From: Paracoccaceae bacterium
Lineage (GTDB): Bacteria; Pseudomonadota; Alphaproteobacteria; Rhodobacterales; Rhodobacteraceae
Direction: 5' to 3'
Assembly: GCA_023383015.1 (NCBI GenBank)
Contig: JAHDXW010000016.1
Location: 1 to 40,960, forward strand
Length of the DNA: 40,960 nt
Of this stretch, positions 7,456 through 15,821 are shown piece after piece. The position numbers and the translations under genes are program-made. Position 1 is the first letter of the stretch. Each line of letters starts with the position of its first letter. Below the pieces are notes generated by a model. It saw nothing but the letters and a program-made list of their open reading frames with translations, made no database searches and was not told where the DNA came from.

Positions 7456-8424
7456 ATGGAAATCAGCGCCGCGCCTCTGATCTACATCTCGATCTTCGTC
7501 GGCGTGCTCCTGCTCGTCGAGGGCATCTACCTCACCGTATTCGGCAAGTCGATCAGCCTCAACAGCCGCGTCAACCGCCGGCTCGAGCTGCTCGAGAAGG
7601 GGACGCCGCGCGAACAGGTGCTGGAGCAGCTCCGCAAGGAGATGTCCCAGCACATGCGCCGGACGTCCATCCCGCTCTACTCGATCCTGTCGGAGAAGGC
7701 GCAGAAGGCCAACATCGCCTTCTCGCCCCGCCAGCTGGTGGTGATCATGGCGGCACTGTCGGCGGTCTCCTTCCTGGGGCTGACCTTCGGCACCGAGGCA
7801 TCGGCGGCGGTGCGGGCGCTGGTCGCGGTCGGCATGGGTGTGGGGGCGGTCTATGTCTGGGTCAACAACAAGGCCAAGAAGCGGCTGTCGCTGATCGAGG
7901 AGCAGCTTCCCGATGCCGTCGAGCTGATGGTGCGCAGCCTGCGCGTCGGCCATCCCTTCTCGTCAGCGATCGGCATCGTCGCCAAGGAGGTCGCCGACCC
8001 GCTCGGCTCGGAGTTCGGCATCATCGCCGACGAGGCCGCCTACGGCCGCGACATCTCCGAAAGCCTCAAGGCCCTGGCCGAGCGGATGGACATGCAGGAT
8101 CTGCGCTTCCTCGCCGTGGCTGTGGCCATCCAGCAGCAGTCGGGCGGCAACCTCGCCGAGATCCTCGAGGGGCTGGCCAAGGTCATCCGTGCCCGCTTCA
8201 AGCTCTTCCGGCGGGTCAAGGCGATCACCGCCGAGGCGAAGTGGTCGGGGATGTTCCTGTCGATGTTCCCGATCGTCGCGCTGGTGATGATCAACGTCCT
8301 GCAGCCCAACTACTACGACGACGTCAAGGACACCGCCGCCTTCATCCCCGCGGCGCTTATCGTCGTCGCCTTCCTCGTGGTCAACGTCGTCTTCATGAAG
8401 ATGATGGTCAACATCAAGGTCTGA
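7456..8424 (+). CDS. tadB: Tad pilus inner-membrane platform protein TadB
   Basis: A 322-residue polytopic inner-membrane protein with a type II secretion F domain (GspF/TadC superfamily). An N-terminal helix (about 8-28), a pair of hydrophobic helices (about 95-135) and two C-terminal helices (about 260-318, including IVALVMINVL and ALIVVAFLVVNVVFM) frame the cytoplasmic F domain at about 150-255, with LPDAVELMVRSLRVGHPF and AVAIQQQSGGNLAEILEGL, both typical. With TadC it forms the platform on which CpaF acts to add pilins. It is nine bases behind cpaF and seven before tadC, clearly co-transcribed. Confidence 0.95.
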   Translation: MEISAAPLIYISIFVGVLLLVEGIYLTVFGKSISLNSRVNRRLELLEKGTPREQVLEQLRKEMSQHMRRTSIPLYSILSEKAQKANIAFSPRQLVVIMAALSAVSFLGLTFGTEASAAVRALVAVGMGVGAVYVWVNNKAKKRLSLIEEQLPDAVELMVRSLRVGHPFSSAIGIVAKEVADPLGSEFGIIADEAAYGRDISESLKALAERMDMQDLRFLAVAVAIQQQSGGNLAEILEGLAKVIRARFKLFRRVKAITAEAKWSGMFLSMFPIVALVMINVLQPNYYDDVKDTAAFIPAALIVVAFLVVNVVFMKMMVNIKV

Positions 8425-8431
8425 GGCCCGC

Positions 8432-9469
8432 ATGGACCTGCTCCACACTGTGAACGGACTGCTCGTCCAGAGCCTGGGGCCGATGGGCCCGATGATCGCG
8501 GTCGGCGCGCTCGGGCTGCTGCTGGTCCTGATCACCCTCCTGGCGATGCCGAGGAAGCCTGTCGACCCGATGGAGAAGTTCCGCCAGGCCGCGGCCCAGG
8601 CGGCCAAGGGGGGCGATCTGCGGGCCGGCCCGGCGGGCCGCGACGGCGGACGCGCCCTGCGCACCGCCGGCCGCACCGACAAGCTCGAAAAGTTCTCCTC
8701 CTTCCTCGAACCGCAGGACGAGAAGGAGATGTCGGCGGCGCGGCTGAAGATGCTGCAGGCCGGCTACCGCTCGAAGGAGGCGGTGCGGATGCTGCACGCC
8801 GCCCAGTTCGTGCTCGGGCTGGGGCTGCTCGGCGTCGGCGTGCTGGTGGCGCTGCTCAACAGCACCAACGGCAAGCCCGACATGAACACCATGATCCTGT
8901 CGGTGCTGGTTCCCGGCGCGCTGGGCTACTATCTGCCGCGCTACTGGGTCGAGCGGCGGCGCAAGACCCGCCAGCAGGAGATCACCAACGGCTTTCCCGA
9001 CGCGCTCGACATGATGCTGGTCTGCGTCGAGGCCGGCCAGTCGCTCGACCAGTCGATCCTGCGGGTGTCCAAGGAGATCCGCGCCGGCTATCCCGCGCTC
9101 GCCGACGAGTTCGAGATGGTCAGCCACGAGGTCAAGGCCGGCAAGGAGCGGGTGCAGGTTCTGAAGGACTTCTCCGAACGCGCCGGCGTGGCCGACGTCT
9201 CCTCCTTCGTCACCGTCCTGATCCAGTCGGCGACCTTCGGCACCTCGATCGCCGAGGCGCTGCGCGTCTACGCCGGCGAGATGCGCGACAAGCGGGTGAT
9301 GCGCGCCGAGGAGAAGGCCAACGTCCTGCCCACCAAGCTGACGCTGGGGACGATGATGTTCACCGTCCCGCCGCTGATGATCATCCTCATCGGCCCCTCG
9401 GTGCACGGCATCGCCAAGACCCTGGGGAGTTCGGGCTTCGGCAGTTTCGGTGTCGGGGGCGGGCCGTGA
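8432..9469 (+). CDS. tadC: Tad pilus inner-membrane platform protein TadC
   Basis: A 345-residue polytopic membrane protein, second platform component. It has an N-terminal helix (about 20-40), a charged cytoplasmic segment, a helix pair (about 120-175), an F domain (about 190-300: FPDALDMMLVCVEAGQSLDQ, QSATFGTSIAEALRVYAGEM) and a final helix (MFTVPPLMIILIGP). The motif EEKANVLPTKLT before the last helix is usual for TadC. A Gly/Pro-rich tail ends the protein. The start follows GAGG with good spacing. Its stop TGA overlaps the GTG start of the next gene (GTGA), so translation is probably coupled. Confidence 0.95.
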   Translation: MDLLHTVNGLLVQSLGPMGPMIAVGALGLLLVLITLLAMPRKPVDPMEKFRQAAAQAAKGGDLRAGPAGRDGGRALRTAGRTDKLEKFSSFLEPQDEKEMSAARLKMLQAGYRSKEAVRMLHAAQFVLGLGLLGVGVLVALLNSTNGKPDMNTMILSVLVPGALGYYLPRYWVERRRKTRQQEITNGFPDALDMMLVCVEAGQSLDQSILRVSKEIRAGYPALADEFEMVSHEVKAGKERVQVLKDFSERAGVADVSSFVTVLIQSATFGTSIAEALRVYAGEMRDKRVMRAEEKANVLPTKLTLGTMMFTVPPLMIILIGPSVHGIAKTLGSSGFGSFGVGGGP

Positions 9470-10023
9470 GGGGCGCCACCCTCCTTCTCGCGCTTGCCCT
9501 TGCCGCCTGCGGTCCCGCCGGCGGCACCGCCACGCGCGAGGACGGCCCCTTCGCCCCGGGCGTCGCCCGCGGCGGCGAGGCGGTCGACGGGCTGACCGTC
9601 GGGCACCGGATGATGGCCGCCGGCGAGCACGAGCTTGCCCTCAGGGCCTATCTCCGCGGCGCCGCCGAGCAGGGGCCGACGCCCGACGTGCTGTCGGCGC
9701 TGGGCTCGGCCAACCTGCGCCTCGGCCGGCTCGGCCAGGCCGAGCAGCTCTTGCGCCGCGCGCTGGAGCGCGAGCCCGATTTCGTGCCGGCGCTCAACAA
9801 CCTCGGTGTCGTGCTGATCGAGCGCGGCCAGCCCGGCGAGGCACGGCAGCTGTTCGAGCGTGCCTTCGCCCTCGACAGTGGCAGATCGGACGACATCCGC
9901 GAAAATCTGCGCCTTGCCATCGCGCACATCGACGCGGACAGCTACAGTGAACCGAGAGGCAACAACAACTTCGCGCTGATGCGGCGGGGGTACGGGCACT
10001 ACCTGCTCCTGTCCGCAGACTGA
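9466..10023 (+). CDS. tadD: TPR lipoprotein, TadD-like (first copy)
   Basis: A 185-residue lipoprotein beginning with GTG at 9466, which overlaps the tadC stop by four bases. The very short signal ends in a lipobox (LAAC, Cys15). Residues 45-150 form about three tetratricopeptide repeats, for example LRAYLRGAAEQGPTPDVLSA, LRLGRLGQAEQLLRRALE and NNLGVVLIERGQPGEARQLF. TadD is a pilotin-like lipoprotein needed for secretin assembly in known Tad systems; the role here follows from that and from position. The C-terminus (NNNFALMRRGYGHYLLL) is conserved-looking and lies outside the repeats. No ATG alternative gives the signal peptide. Confidence 0.85.
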   Translation: MRGATLLLALALAACGPAGGTATREDGPFAPGVARGGEAVDGLTVGHRMMAAGEHELALRAYLRGAAEQGPTPDVLSALGSANLRLGRLGQAEQLLRRALEREPDFVPALNNLGVVLIERGQPGEARQLFERAFALDSGRSDDIRENLRLAIAHIDADSYSEPRGNNNFALMRRGYGHYLLLSAD

Positions 10024-10048
10024 GGTTCGAGCAGCAACAGGACGCGAC

Positions 10049-10909
10049 ATGCGCCACCCTGCCCTTCTGGCCCTGTGCCTACTCGGCGCAGGGGTCTTGG
10101 CCGCGTGCAACCGTGGCCCCGATGCCGAGGCCGCCCGCGCCGCTGCCGCGGTCAACGTCATCGACGAATCCAACCTCAACGAGATCATGCTCACCGTCGC
10201 CGACCCCGGCGAGGCGGTGGCCTATTTCCGCCGCGCCGCCGAGGGCGCGCCCGACCGCATCGACCTGCGCCGCGGCCTCGCCCGGTCGCTTGTGCGCGCC
10301 GGCCGCGCCACCGAGGCCGTCGCCACCTGGACCGCCGTCGCCGGGCATCCCGAGGCGACCAGCGACGACCGCGTCGACCTTGCCGATGCACTCATCCGCG
10401 CCGGCGAGTGGGATCGTGCGACCGAGGTCCTCAATGCCATCCCGCCCACCCACGAGACCTTCCAGCGTTACCGTCTCGAGGCGATGGTGGCCGACAGCCG
10501 CCAGGACTGGGCGCGTGCCGACGCCTTCTACGAGACTGCCGCCGGCATGTCGCCGCGGCCGGCGGGGGTGCTGAACAACTGGGGCTTCTCCAAGCTCACC
10601 CGCGGCGCCTACGCCGAGGCCGAGCGGCTGTTCGGCGAGGCGCTGTCCTACGACCCGTCGCTGTTCACGGCCAAGAACAATCTCGTGCTGGCGCGCGCGG
10701 CGCAGCGAAAGTACGACCTGCCGGTGGTCCGCATGACCCAGGTCGAACGGGCGCAGCTTCTGCATACCGCGGCGCTGGCGGCGATCAAGCAGGGCGATGT
10801 CGCCACCGGCAAGGCGCTGCTGCAGCAGGCGATCGAGACCCATCCGCAGCACTTCGAGGCGGCGGTCCGGGCGCTCGAGGCGCTCGAGGGCGGCACAGTC
10901 CGCGGATGA
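10049..10909 (+). CDS. tadD: TPR lipoprotein, TadD-like (second copy)
   Basis: A 286-residue lipoprotein with lipobox LAAC (Cys20). Several tetratricopeptide-like repeats fill the mature part: PGEAVAYFRRAAEGAPDRID, SLVRAGRATEAVATWTAV, DALIRAGEWDRATEVLNAI, and NNWGFSKLTRGAYAEAERLF with ALSYDPSLFTAKNNLVLARA. It lies 25 bp behind the first TPR lipoprotein and ends in an ATGA overlap with the prepilin peptidase gene. Two TadD-like proteins side by side suggest a division of labour, one perhaps as secretin pilotin and the other as a periplasmic scaffold; this split is inference. Family assignment rests on lipobox, repeats and place in the locus. Confidence 0.82.
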   Translation: MRHPALLALCLLGAGVLAACNRGPDAEAARAAAAVNVIDESNLNEIMLTVADPGEAVAYFRRAAEGAPDRIDLRRGLARSLVRAGRATEAVATWTAVAGHPEATSDDRVDLADALIRAGEWDRATEVLNAIPPTHETFQRYRLEAMVADSRQDWARADAFYETAAGMSPRPAGVLNNWGFSKLTRGAYAEAERLFGEALSYDPSLFTAKNNLVLARAAQRKYDLPVVRMTQVERAQLLHTAALAAIKQGDVATGKALLQQAIETHPQHFEAAVRALEALEGGTVRG

Positions 10910-11397
10910 GGGCGCTCGACCCGTCCGCGGCGCTCGTCCTGCTGCCCCTTGTCGCCCCGATCGCGATCTGGGTGGCCTGGAGCGACATGAAGTTCATGCG
11001 CATCCCCAACAAGGCCGTGGTCGCGCTCGCCGCCGTCTACCTGCTGGCCGGCCCCCTCGTCCTGCCTTTTGCGGACTGGGCATGGGGCTGGGCAGGGCTC
11101 GGTCTGGTGCTGGCCCTGGGCTTCGTTCTCAACCTCGCCGGGACCATCGGCGCGGGCGATGCCAAATATGCCGCCGCGATGGCGCCCTTCGTCGCCCCGG
11201 GCGACCTGCGGCTGGTACTGCCGCTCTTCGCGGCGGTGTTGCTCGGAGCCTTCGCCGCACATCGCGGCCTCGGCCGGGTGGCCGCGTTCCGCAGTGCGAC
11301 CGCCGACTGGGAAAGCTGGCGGCGCCGCGACTTTCCGATGGGCCTCGCGCTGTCCGGCACGCTCGTCTTCTACCTCGCGCTGGTGCTGTTACGCTGA
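10906..11397 (+). CDS. cpaA: Prepilin peptidase CpaA/TadV (A24 family)
   Basis: A 163-residue polytopic membrane aspartyl protease that removes the leader of Flp pilins. It is the short, single-domain type usual for Tad loci and lacks the N-methylation domain of PilD. The two catalytic aspartates are visible: Asp27 in WSDMKFMRIPN and Asp85 in GAGDAKY. Hydrophobic helices cover about 8-25, 35-75, 95-120 and 145-162. The start at 10906 overlaps the stop of the TPR gene (ATGA). Its substrates here would be the two pilins at 612 and 1006. A 106-bp gap separates it from the AAA+ ATPase. Confidence 0.92.
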   Translation: MRALDPSAALVLLPLVAPIAIWVAWSDMKFMRIPNKAVVALAAVYLLAGPLVLPFADWAWGWAGLGLVLALGFVLNLAGTIGAGDAKYAAAMAPFVAPGDLRLVLPLFAAVLLGAFAAHRGLGRVAAFRSATADWESWRRRDFPMGLALSGTLVFYLALVLLR

Positions 11398-11503
11398 CGG
11401 CGCGCCGCCCCGTCCGGCCGCATTTCCGCCCCGATTGCGGGCCGAGACCGCCACCATCGGCTGCGAGGAAGGGCGCACGCGACCCCGAACCGGAGCCTGC
11501 CCG

Positions 11504-12814
11504 ATGAACATGCACGCCCCGTCCGTCACCGCCCCGCCGGCGCCTCGCAGCCTTGCCGACACCGGGCTCGGCATCGTCATGCTGCGCGACCTGCTGATTA
11601 AGACGATGTTCCGGATGAACCTCGAACTCGTCTCCGACCTCAGCCGCGTGCTCTGCCTGCCGGTGCCGGTCACCCAGGAACTGGTCGACCTCGCGCGTTC
11701 CCAGCGCCTCGTCGAGGCGACCGGCACGCTGCATGCCAACGCCGGCAACGAGATGGGCTACCGGCTGGCCGACAACGGCAAGGCCCGGGCGCTCGATGCG
11801 CTGGCGCAGTCGGAATACTACGGCGCCGTGCCGGTCCCGCTCGAGGTCTACCGCGGCCAGGTCGAGCGCCAGTCAATCCGCAACATCCGCCTGACGCGCG
11901 AGCAGCTGATCGGCGCGATGGGCCACCTGATCCTGCCGTCCGAGCTTCTCGACCACCTCGGCCCGGCGGTCACCTCCGGCCGCTCGATCCTGATGTACGG
12001 CCCGCCCGGCAACGGCAAGTCGTCCATCTCCAACGGCATCCGCGACGCGCTGGGCGACCGCATCTACATCCCGCGCGCGGTCGAGTACTCGGGCCAGGTG
12101 ATCACCGTCTTCGACCCGATCGTGCACCGCAAGGCGGTCGCCGCAGCCGACGACCCCACCAGCCTGCGCCGCAGCTCGAACCGCTTCGACAACCGCTACG
12201 TCTACTGCGAGCGGCCGACGGTGATCACTGGCGGCGAACTCAGGCTCGACATGCTCGATCTCGCCTACAACCCCACCGCCCGCACCTACCAGGCCAGTCT
12301 GCAGATGAAGGCCACGGGCGGCATCTTCATCATCGACGACCTCGGCCGCCAGGAAGAGCCGCCGCAGGCCATCGTCAACCGCTGGATCGTGCCGCTCGAG
12401 ATGAACTACGACATCCTCGCACTGCAGTCGGGCGAGAAATTCGTCGTTCCCTTCGACACGCTGGTGATCTTCTCCACCAACTTCCACCCCAACGAGATCT
12501 TCGACGGCGCCGCGCTCCGGCGGATCTTCTTCAAGATCAAGATCGACGGCCCCGACCAGGAGATGTTCCTCAAGATCTTTGCCATGGTCGCGCGCAAGCG
12601 GAAGATGCCGCTCGACCAGGACACGCTGGTCTACCTCCTGCGCGAGAAGTACCCCGCCATCGGCAACGTCTACGCCAACTACCAGCCGACCTTCCTGATC
12701 GACCAGATGGTGGCGATCTGCGAGTTCGAGGGCATCCCTTACCAGATGTCGCCGGCGCTGATCGACCGCGCCTGGGCCAACATGTTCGTCCGCGACGAGA
12801 AGGTCGCCAGGTAG
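11504..12814 (+). CDS. AAA+ ATPase at the end of the Tad locus, function unknown
   Basis: A 436-residue soluble protein. Residues 20-115 look like helical/winged-helix-type sequence (VTQELVDLARSQRLVEATG, GYRLADNGKARALDAL). The AAA+ core has Walker A GPPGNGKS at 166-173, Walker B IFIIDD at 274-279, a sensor-1-like STNFHP, and ALRRIFFKIKI where an arginine finger would be. The last part (MPLDQDTLVYLLREKYPAIG) resembles a lid domain. I recall similar ATPases beside tad genes in related bacteria, but no function is established to my knowledge. It follows cpaA by 106 bp with GGAG before the ATG at 11504. It could remodel the pilus machine or be an independent gene. Confidence 0.8.
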   Translation: MNMHAPSVTAPPAPRSLADTGLGIVMLRDLLIKTMFRMNLELVSDLSRVLCLPVPVTQELVDLARSQRLVEATGTLHANAGNEMGYRLADNGKARALDALAQSEYYGAVPVPLEVYRGQVERQSIRNIRLTREQLIGAMGHLILPSELLDHLGPAVTSGRSILMYGPPGNGKSSISNGIRDALGDRIYIPRAVEYSGQVITVFDPIVHRKAVAAADDPTSLRRSSNRFDNRYVYCERPTVITGGELRLDMLDLAYNPTARTYQASLQMKATGGIFIIDDLGRQEEPPQAIVNRWIVPLEMNYDILALQSGEKFVVPFDTLVIFSTNFHPNEIFDGAALRRIFFKIKIDGPDQEMFLKIFAMVARKRKMPLDQDTLVYLLREKYPAIGNVYANYQPTFLIDQMVAICEFEGIPYQMSPALIDRAWANMFVRDEKVAR

Positions 12815-12849
12815 CCGGCCCCCCACCGCCTGACCCGGCCGCGCGGCGG

Positions 12850-12878
12850 TTTCCCGCGCCGGGCACTCGCACTAGCTT
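12850..12878 (+). promoter_or_regulatory. Candidate promoter of the DEXH helicase
   Basis: TTTCCC (12850-12855) and TAGCTT (12873-12878) are 17 bases apart. The -10 element ends six bases before the ATG and no Shine-Dalgarno sequence is seen, so the transcript may be leaderless. Confidence 0.35.
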
Positions 12879-12884
12879 GGCGGC

Positions 12885-15284
12885 ATGCACGCGCTGCCCC
12901 GCCCCTTTGCCGACTGGTTCGCCGCCCGCGGCTGGACGCTGCACCCCCACCAGGCGGCGATGCTGGCGCGCGCGGGCGAGGCCGCGCTCCTCCTGGTCGC
13001 GCCCACCGGCGGCGGCAAGACGATGGCCGGATTCCTGCCCTCGCTCGTCGAGCTCGCCGGCGATCCCCGTCCCGGCCTGCACACCCTCTACATCTCGCCG
13101 CTGAAGGCACTCGCCGCCGACATCCGCCGCAACCTCGCCCTGCCGGTGGCCGAGATGGGCCTGCCGGTGCGGATCGAGGACCGCACCGGCGACACCAGTG
13201 CCGCCCTGCGGCTGCGACAGCGCGCCGACCCGCCGCACATCCTTCTGACCACCCCGGAAAGCCTTGCCGTCCTGCTGGCCCGGCCCGACGCGGGGCGCGT
13301 CGTCGCCGGCCTCTCGCGCGTGATCGTCGACGAGATCCACGCGCTGGCCGAATCGAAGCGTGGCGACCAGCTCGTTCTCGCGCTGGCCCGGCTGCAGACG
13401 CTCGCTCCCGGGCTGCGGCGCGTCGGGCTGTCGGCGACCGTCGAGGACCCCCCTGCCCTCGCCCGCTTCCTCGCCCGCCACCCCGACCCCTGCCCCGTCC
13501 TGCATGCCGACCCCGGGCCCGATCCCGACATCGCCATCCTCGAGACCGGGACCCCGCCGCCCTGGACCGGGGGCGGCGGGCGCTACGCCATCCCCGCCAT
13601 CCTCGCCGAGGTCGCGCGGCACCGCACGACGCTGATCTTCCACAACACCCGCGCCCAGGCCGAGCTGTTCTTCCGCGACCTCTGGCTGGCCAATGCCGAG
13701 GGCCTGCCGATCGCCATCCACCACGGCAGCCTCGCGCGCGAGAGCCGGGCGCGGGTCGAGGCGGCGATGGTCGCCGGGGCGCTGCGCGCCGTCGTCTGCA
13801 CCGGCACGCTCGATCTCGGCATCGACTGGGGCGATGTCGACCTCGTCATCCAGGTCGGCGCGCCGAAGAACGTCAAGCGGCTGGTGCAGCGCATCGGCCG
13901 CGCCAACCACCGCTACGACGCTCCCTCCAGGGCCCGCCTCGTGCCGGCCAACCGCTTCGAGCTGCTCGAATGCGTGGCCGCGCTCGAGGCCGCGCGGGCG
14001 CACGACCTCGACGGCGCGCCGCGCGGGCCGGGCCCGCGCGACGTGCTCTGCCAGCACATCCTGATGACCGCCGCCGCCGGCCCCTTCGACGCCGATGCGC
14101 TCTACGCCGAGGTCACCTCCGCGGGCCCCTACAGCGGCCTCGCGCGGGCCGCCTTCGACGCCTGCCTCGACTTCGTGGCCACCGGCGGCTACGCGCTGGC
14201 CGCCTACGACCGCTGGCGGCGGCTGATGCGCGGAAACGGCGGGCGCTGGCAGCTGCGCGACCCGCGGGCGGCGGCGGCGATCCGCATGAATCTCGGCACC
14301 ATCGTCGGCACCGAAACCCTTCCAGTCCGGCTGCGCGGCCGCGGCGCGCCCCTCGGCGAGGTCGAGGAGGCCTTCGCCGCGACCCTGACCCCGGGCGACA
14401 CCTTCCTCATTGGCGGCGAGGTCGTCCGCTACGAGGGCTTCCGCGAGATGACCGTCGAGGTCAGCCGCGCCCCGGGACGCGAGCCGAAGGTGGCGGTCTT
14501 CAGCGGCACCAAGTTCTCCACCTCCACGCTGCTGGCCGACCGCATCCTCGCGCTCATCGCCGCCCCGGACGCGGCCGGGCTGCCTGCCCACAGCCGCGAC
14601 TGGTTGGCGCTGCAGGCGCGGGTCTCGCGCCTGCCCGCCCGCGACAGGCTGCTGGTCGAGAGCTTTCCCCACGACGGGCGGGCGCATCTGTGCATCTACG
14701 GCTTCGCCGGGCGCAACGCCCAGCAGACGCTCGGGCTGCTCCTGACCAAGCGGCTGGAGGAGGAGGGGCTCGACCCGCTGGGCTTCGTGGCCACCGACTA
14801 TGCCACGCTGATCTGGGGGCTCGCGCCCGTGACCGACCCCGCCCCGCTCTTCGACCGCGCCGCCCTGCGCGCCGGCTTCGAGGGCTGGCTCGCCGGCAAT
14901 GCGGTGATGCGGCGCAGCTTCCGCACCGTCGCCATCGTCGCCGGGCTGATCGACCGCAGCTTCCCCGGCCACCGCAAGACCCCGCGCCAGGCCGCATTCT
15001 CGGCCGACATCCTCTATGACACGCTGCGCCGCTATGATCCCGGCCACCTCCTGCTCGAGATCACCCGCGAGGAGGCGCTGTCCGGGCTGGTCGACTTCGG
15101 ACGCATCGAGGCGATGCTCGACCGCGTCGGCGGGCGTATCGAGCATCTGCCGCTATCGCGCGTCAGCCCCTTCGCGGCGCCGCTGCTCCTTGAACACGGG
15201 CGCGTCCCGGTCGAGGGCCGGGGGCGCGAGCGGCTGGCGGCCGCGGCGGCGGCCCGGCTCATGGCCGAGGCCGGCCTTGGCTGA
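12885..15284 (+). CDS. Ligase-associated-type DEXH-box DNA helicase (Lhr-like)
   Basis: A 799-residue superfamily 2 helicase. Motif I APTGGGKT lies at 39-46, motif Ia ISPLKALAADIRRNL, motif II DEIH at 149-152, motif III LSATVEDP, and the second RecA domain has TLIFHNTRAQAELF, CTGTLDLGIDWGDVDLVIQ and QRIGRANHR. The long C-terminal half (winged helix and Lhr-type core, for example GYALAAYDRWRRL and FLIGGEVVRYEGFREM) matches the short Lhr class named ligase-associated DNA damage response helicase. That class usually sits with an ATP-dependent ligase, a nuclease and a metallophosphoesterase; none of them is next to it here. Role: probably DNA repair. No membrane or export signal. Confidence 0.93.
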   Translation: MHALPRPFADWFAARGWTLHPHQAAMLARAGEAALLLVAPTGGGKTMAGFLPSLVELAGDPRPGLHTLYISPLKALAADIRRNLALPVAEMGLPVRIEDRTGDTSAALRLRQRADPPHILLTTPESLAVLLARPDAGRVVAGLSRVIVDEIHALAESKRGDQLVLALARLQTLAPGLRRVGLSATVEDPPALARFLARHPDPCPVLHADPGPDPDIAILETGTPPPWTGGGGRYAIPAILAEVARHRTTLIFHNTRAQAELFFRDLWLANAEGLPIAIHHGSLARESRARVEAAMVAGALRAVVCTGTLDLGIDWGDVDLVIQVGAPKNVKRLVQRIGRANHRYDAPSRARLVPANRFELLECVAALEAARAHDLDGAPRGPGPRDVLCQHILMTAAAGPFDADALYAEVTSAGPYSGLARAAFDACLDFVATGGYALAAYDRWRRLMRGNGGRWQLRDPRAAAAIRMNLGTIVGTETLPVRLRGRGAPLGEVEEAFAATLTPGDTFLIGGEVVRYEGFREMTVEVSRAPGREPKVAVFSGTKFSTSTLLADRILALIAAPDAAGLPAHSRDWLALQARVSRLPARDRLLVESFPHDGRAHLCIYGFAGRNAQQTLGLLLTKRLEEEGLDPLGFVATDYATLIWGLAPVTDPAPLFDRAALRAGFEGWLAGNAVMRRSFRTVAIVAGLIDRSFPGHRKTPRQAAFSADILYDTLRRYDPGHLLLEITREEALSGLVDFGRIEAMLDRVGGRIEHLPLSRVSPFAAPLLLEHGRVPVEGRGRERLAAAAAARLMAEAGLG

Positions 15285-15294
15285 CCGCCCCCGG

Positions 15295-15323
15295 TTCCCC
15301 CCGCCACCGCGACCGCCTATGCT
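15295..15323 (+). promoter_or_regulatory. Candidate promoter of the ridA-like cluster
   Basis: TTCCCC (15295-15300) and TATGCT (15318-15323) are 17 bases apart, directly after the helicase stop and 33 bases before the next ATG. The -10 is reasonable, the -35 weak. Confidence 0.35.
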
Positions 15324-15356
15324 CCGCCCCGGTACCGGTCAGCCAAGGAGGATTCG

Positions 15357-15821
15357 ATGCCCGGACGGATCGACGCGCGGCTCGGCGAACTCGGCATCGT
15401 TCTGCCCGACGCCCCCGCCCCGGCCGCCAACTACATCCCCTTCGTAAGGGCCGGGGCGCTGGTCCATGTCTCGGGCCAGATCAGCCGCGACGCCGCCGGG
15501 CTGACCTGCGGCCGGCTGGGCGCCGACATGGATGTGGCCGCCGGCGCAGCCGCGGCGCGCAGCTGCGCGCTGGCGCTGATCGCCCAGCTGCGCGCCGCCT
15601 GCGGCGGCGACCTCGACCGGCTGGTGCGGGTGGTCAAGCTCACCGGCTTCGTCGCCTCCACCGCCGACTTCACCGATCAGCCGAAGGTCATCAACGGCGC
15701 CTCCGACCTCATGGTGGCGGTGTTCGGCGAGGCCGGGCGGCATGCCCGCTCGGCAGTCGGCGTGGCCGCGCTGCCGCTCGGTGTCGCCGTCGAGATCGAG
15801 GCGATCTTCGAGGTCGCCTGA
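15357..15821 (+). CDS. RidA family enamine/imine deaminase-like protein
   Basis: A 154-residue protein of the YjgF/YER057c/UK114 (RidA) family. Known members hydrolyse reactive 2-aminoacrylate and related imines or act on other small molecules. The fold markers are ALVHVSGQISRD near the N-terminus, RVVKLTGFVASTADF in the middle and RSAVGVAALPLGVAVEIEAIF at the end; Arg131 matches the substrate-binding arginine. The longer N-terminus fits the subgroup often simply called RidA family protein rather than archetypal RidA, so the substrate is uncertain. AAGGAGGA (15345-15352) fixes the start. The stop and the next ATG share one base (TGATG). Confidence 0.9.
   Translation: MPGRIDARLGELGIVLPDAPAPAANYIPFVRAGALVHVSGQISRDAAGLTCGRLGADMDVAAGAAAARSCALALIAQLRAACGGDLDRLVRVVKLTGFVASTADFTDQPKVINGASDLMVAVFGEAGRHARSAVGVAALPLGVAVEIEAIFEVA

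Noticed and set aside
5731-7953. 740-codon minus-strand frame opposite cpaF and neighbours, and the 872-codon plus frame at 5835-8453
   Set aside because: Both run over cpaF and tadB, which have full motifs and operon spacing; their sequences are repetitive Arg/Pro or Asp/His-rich.
12570-15146. 858-codon minus-strand frame opposite the helicase
   Set aside because: The helicase has all motifs in order; the antisense frame has only Gly/Asp/Arg-rich sequence.
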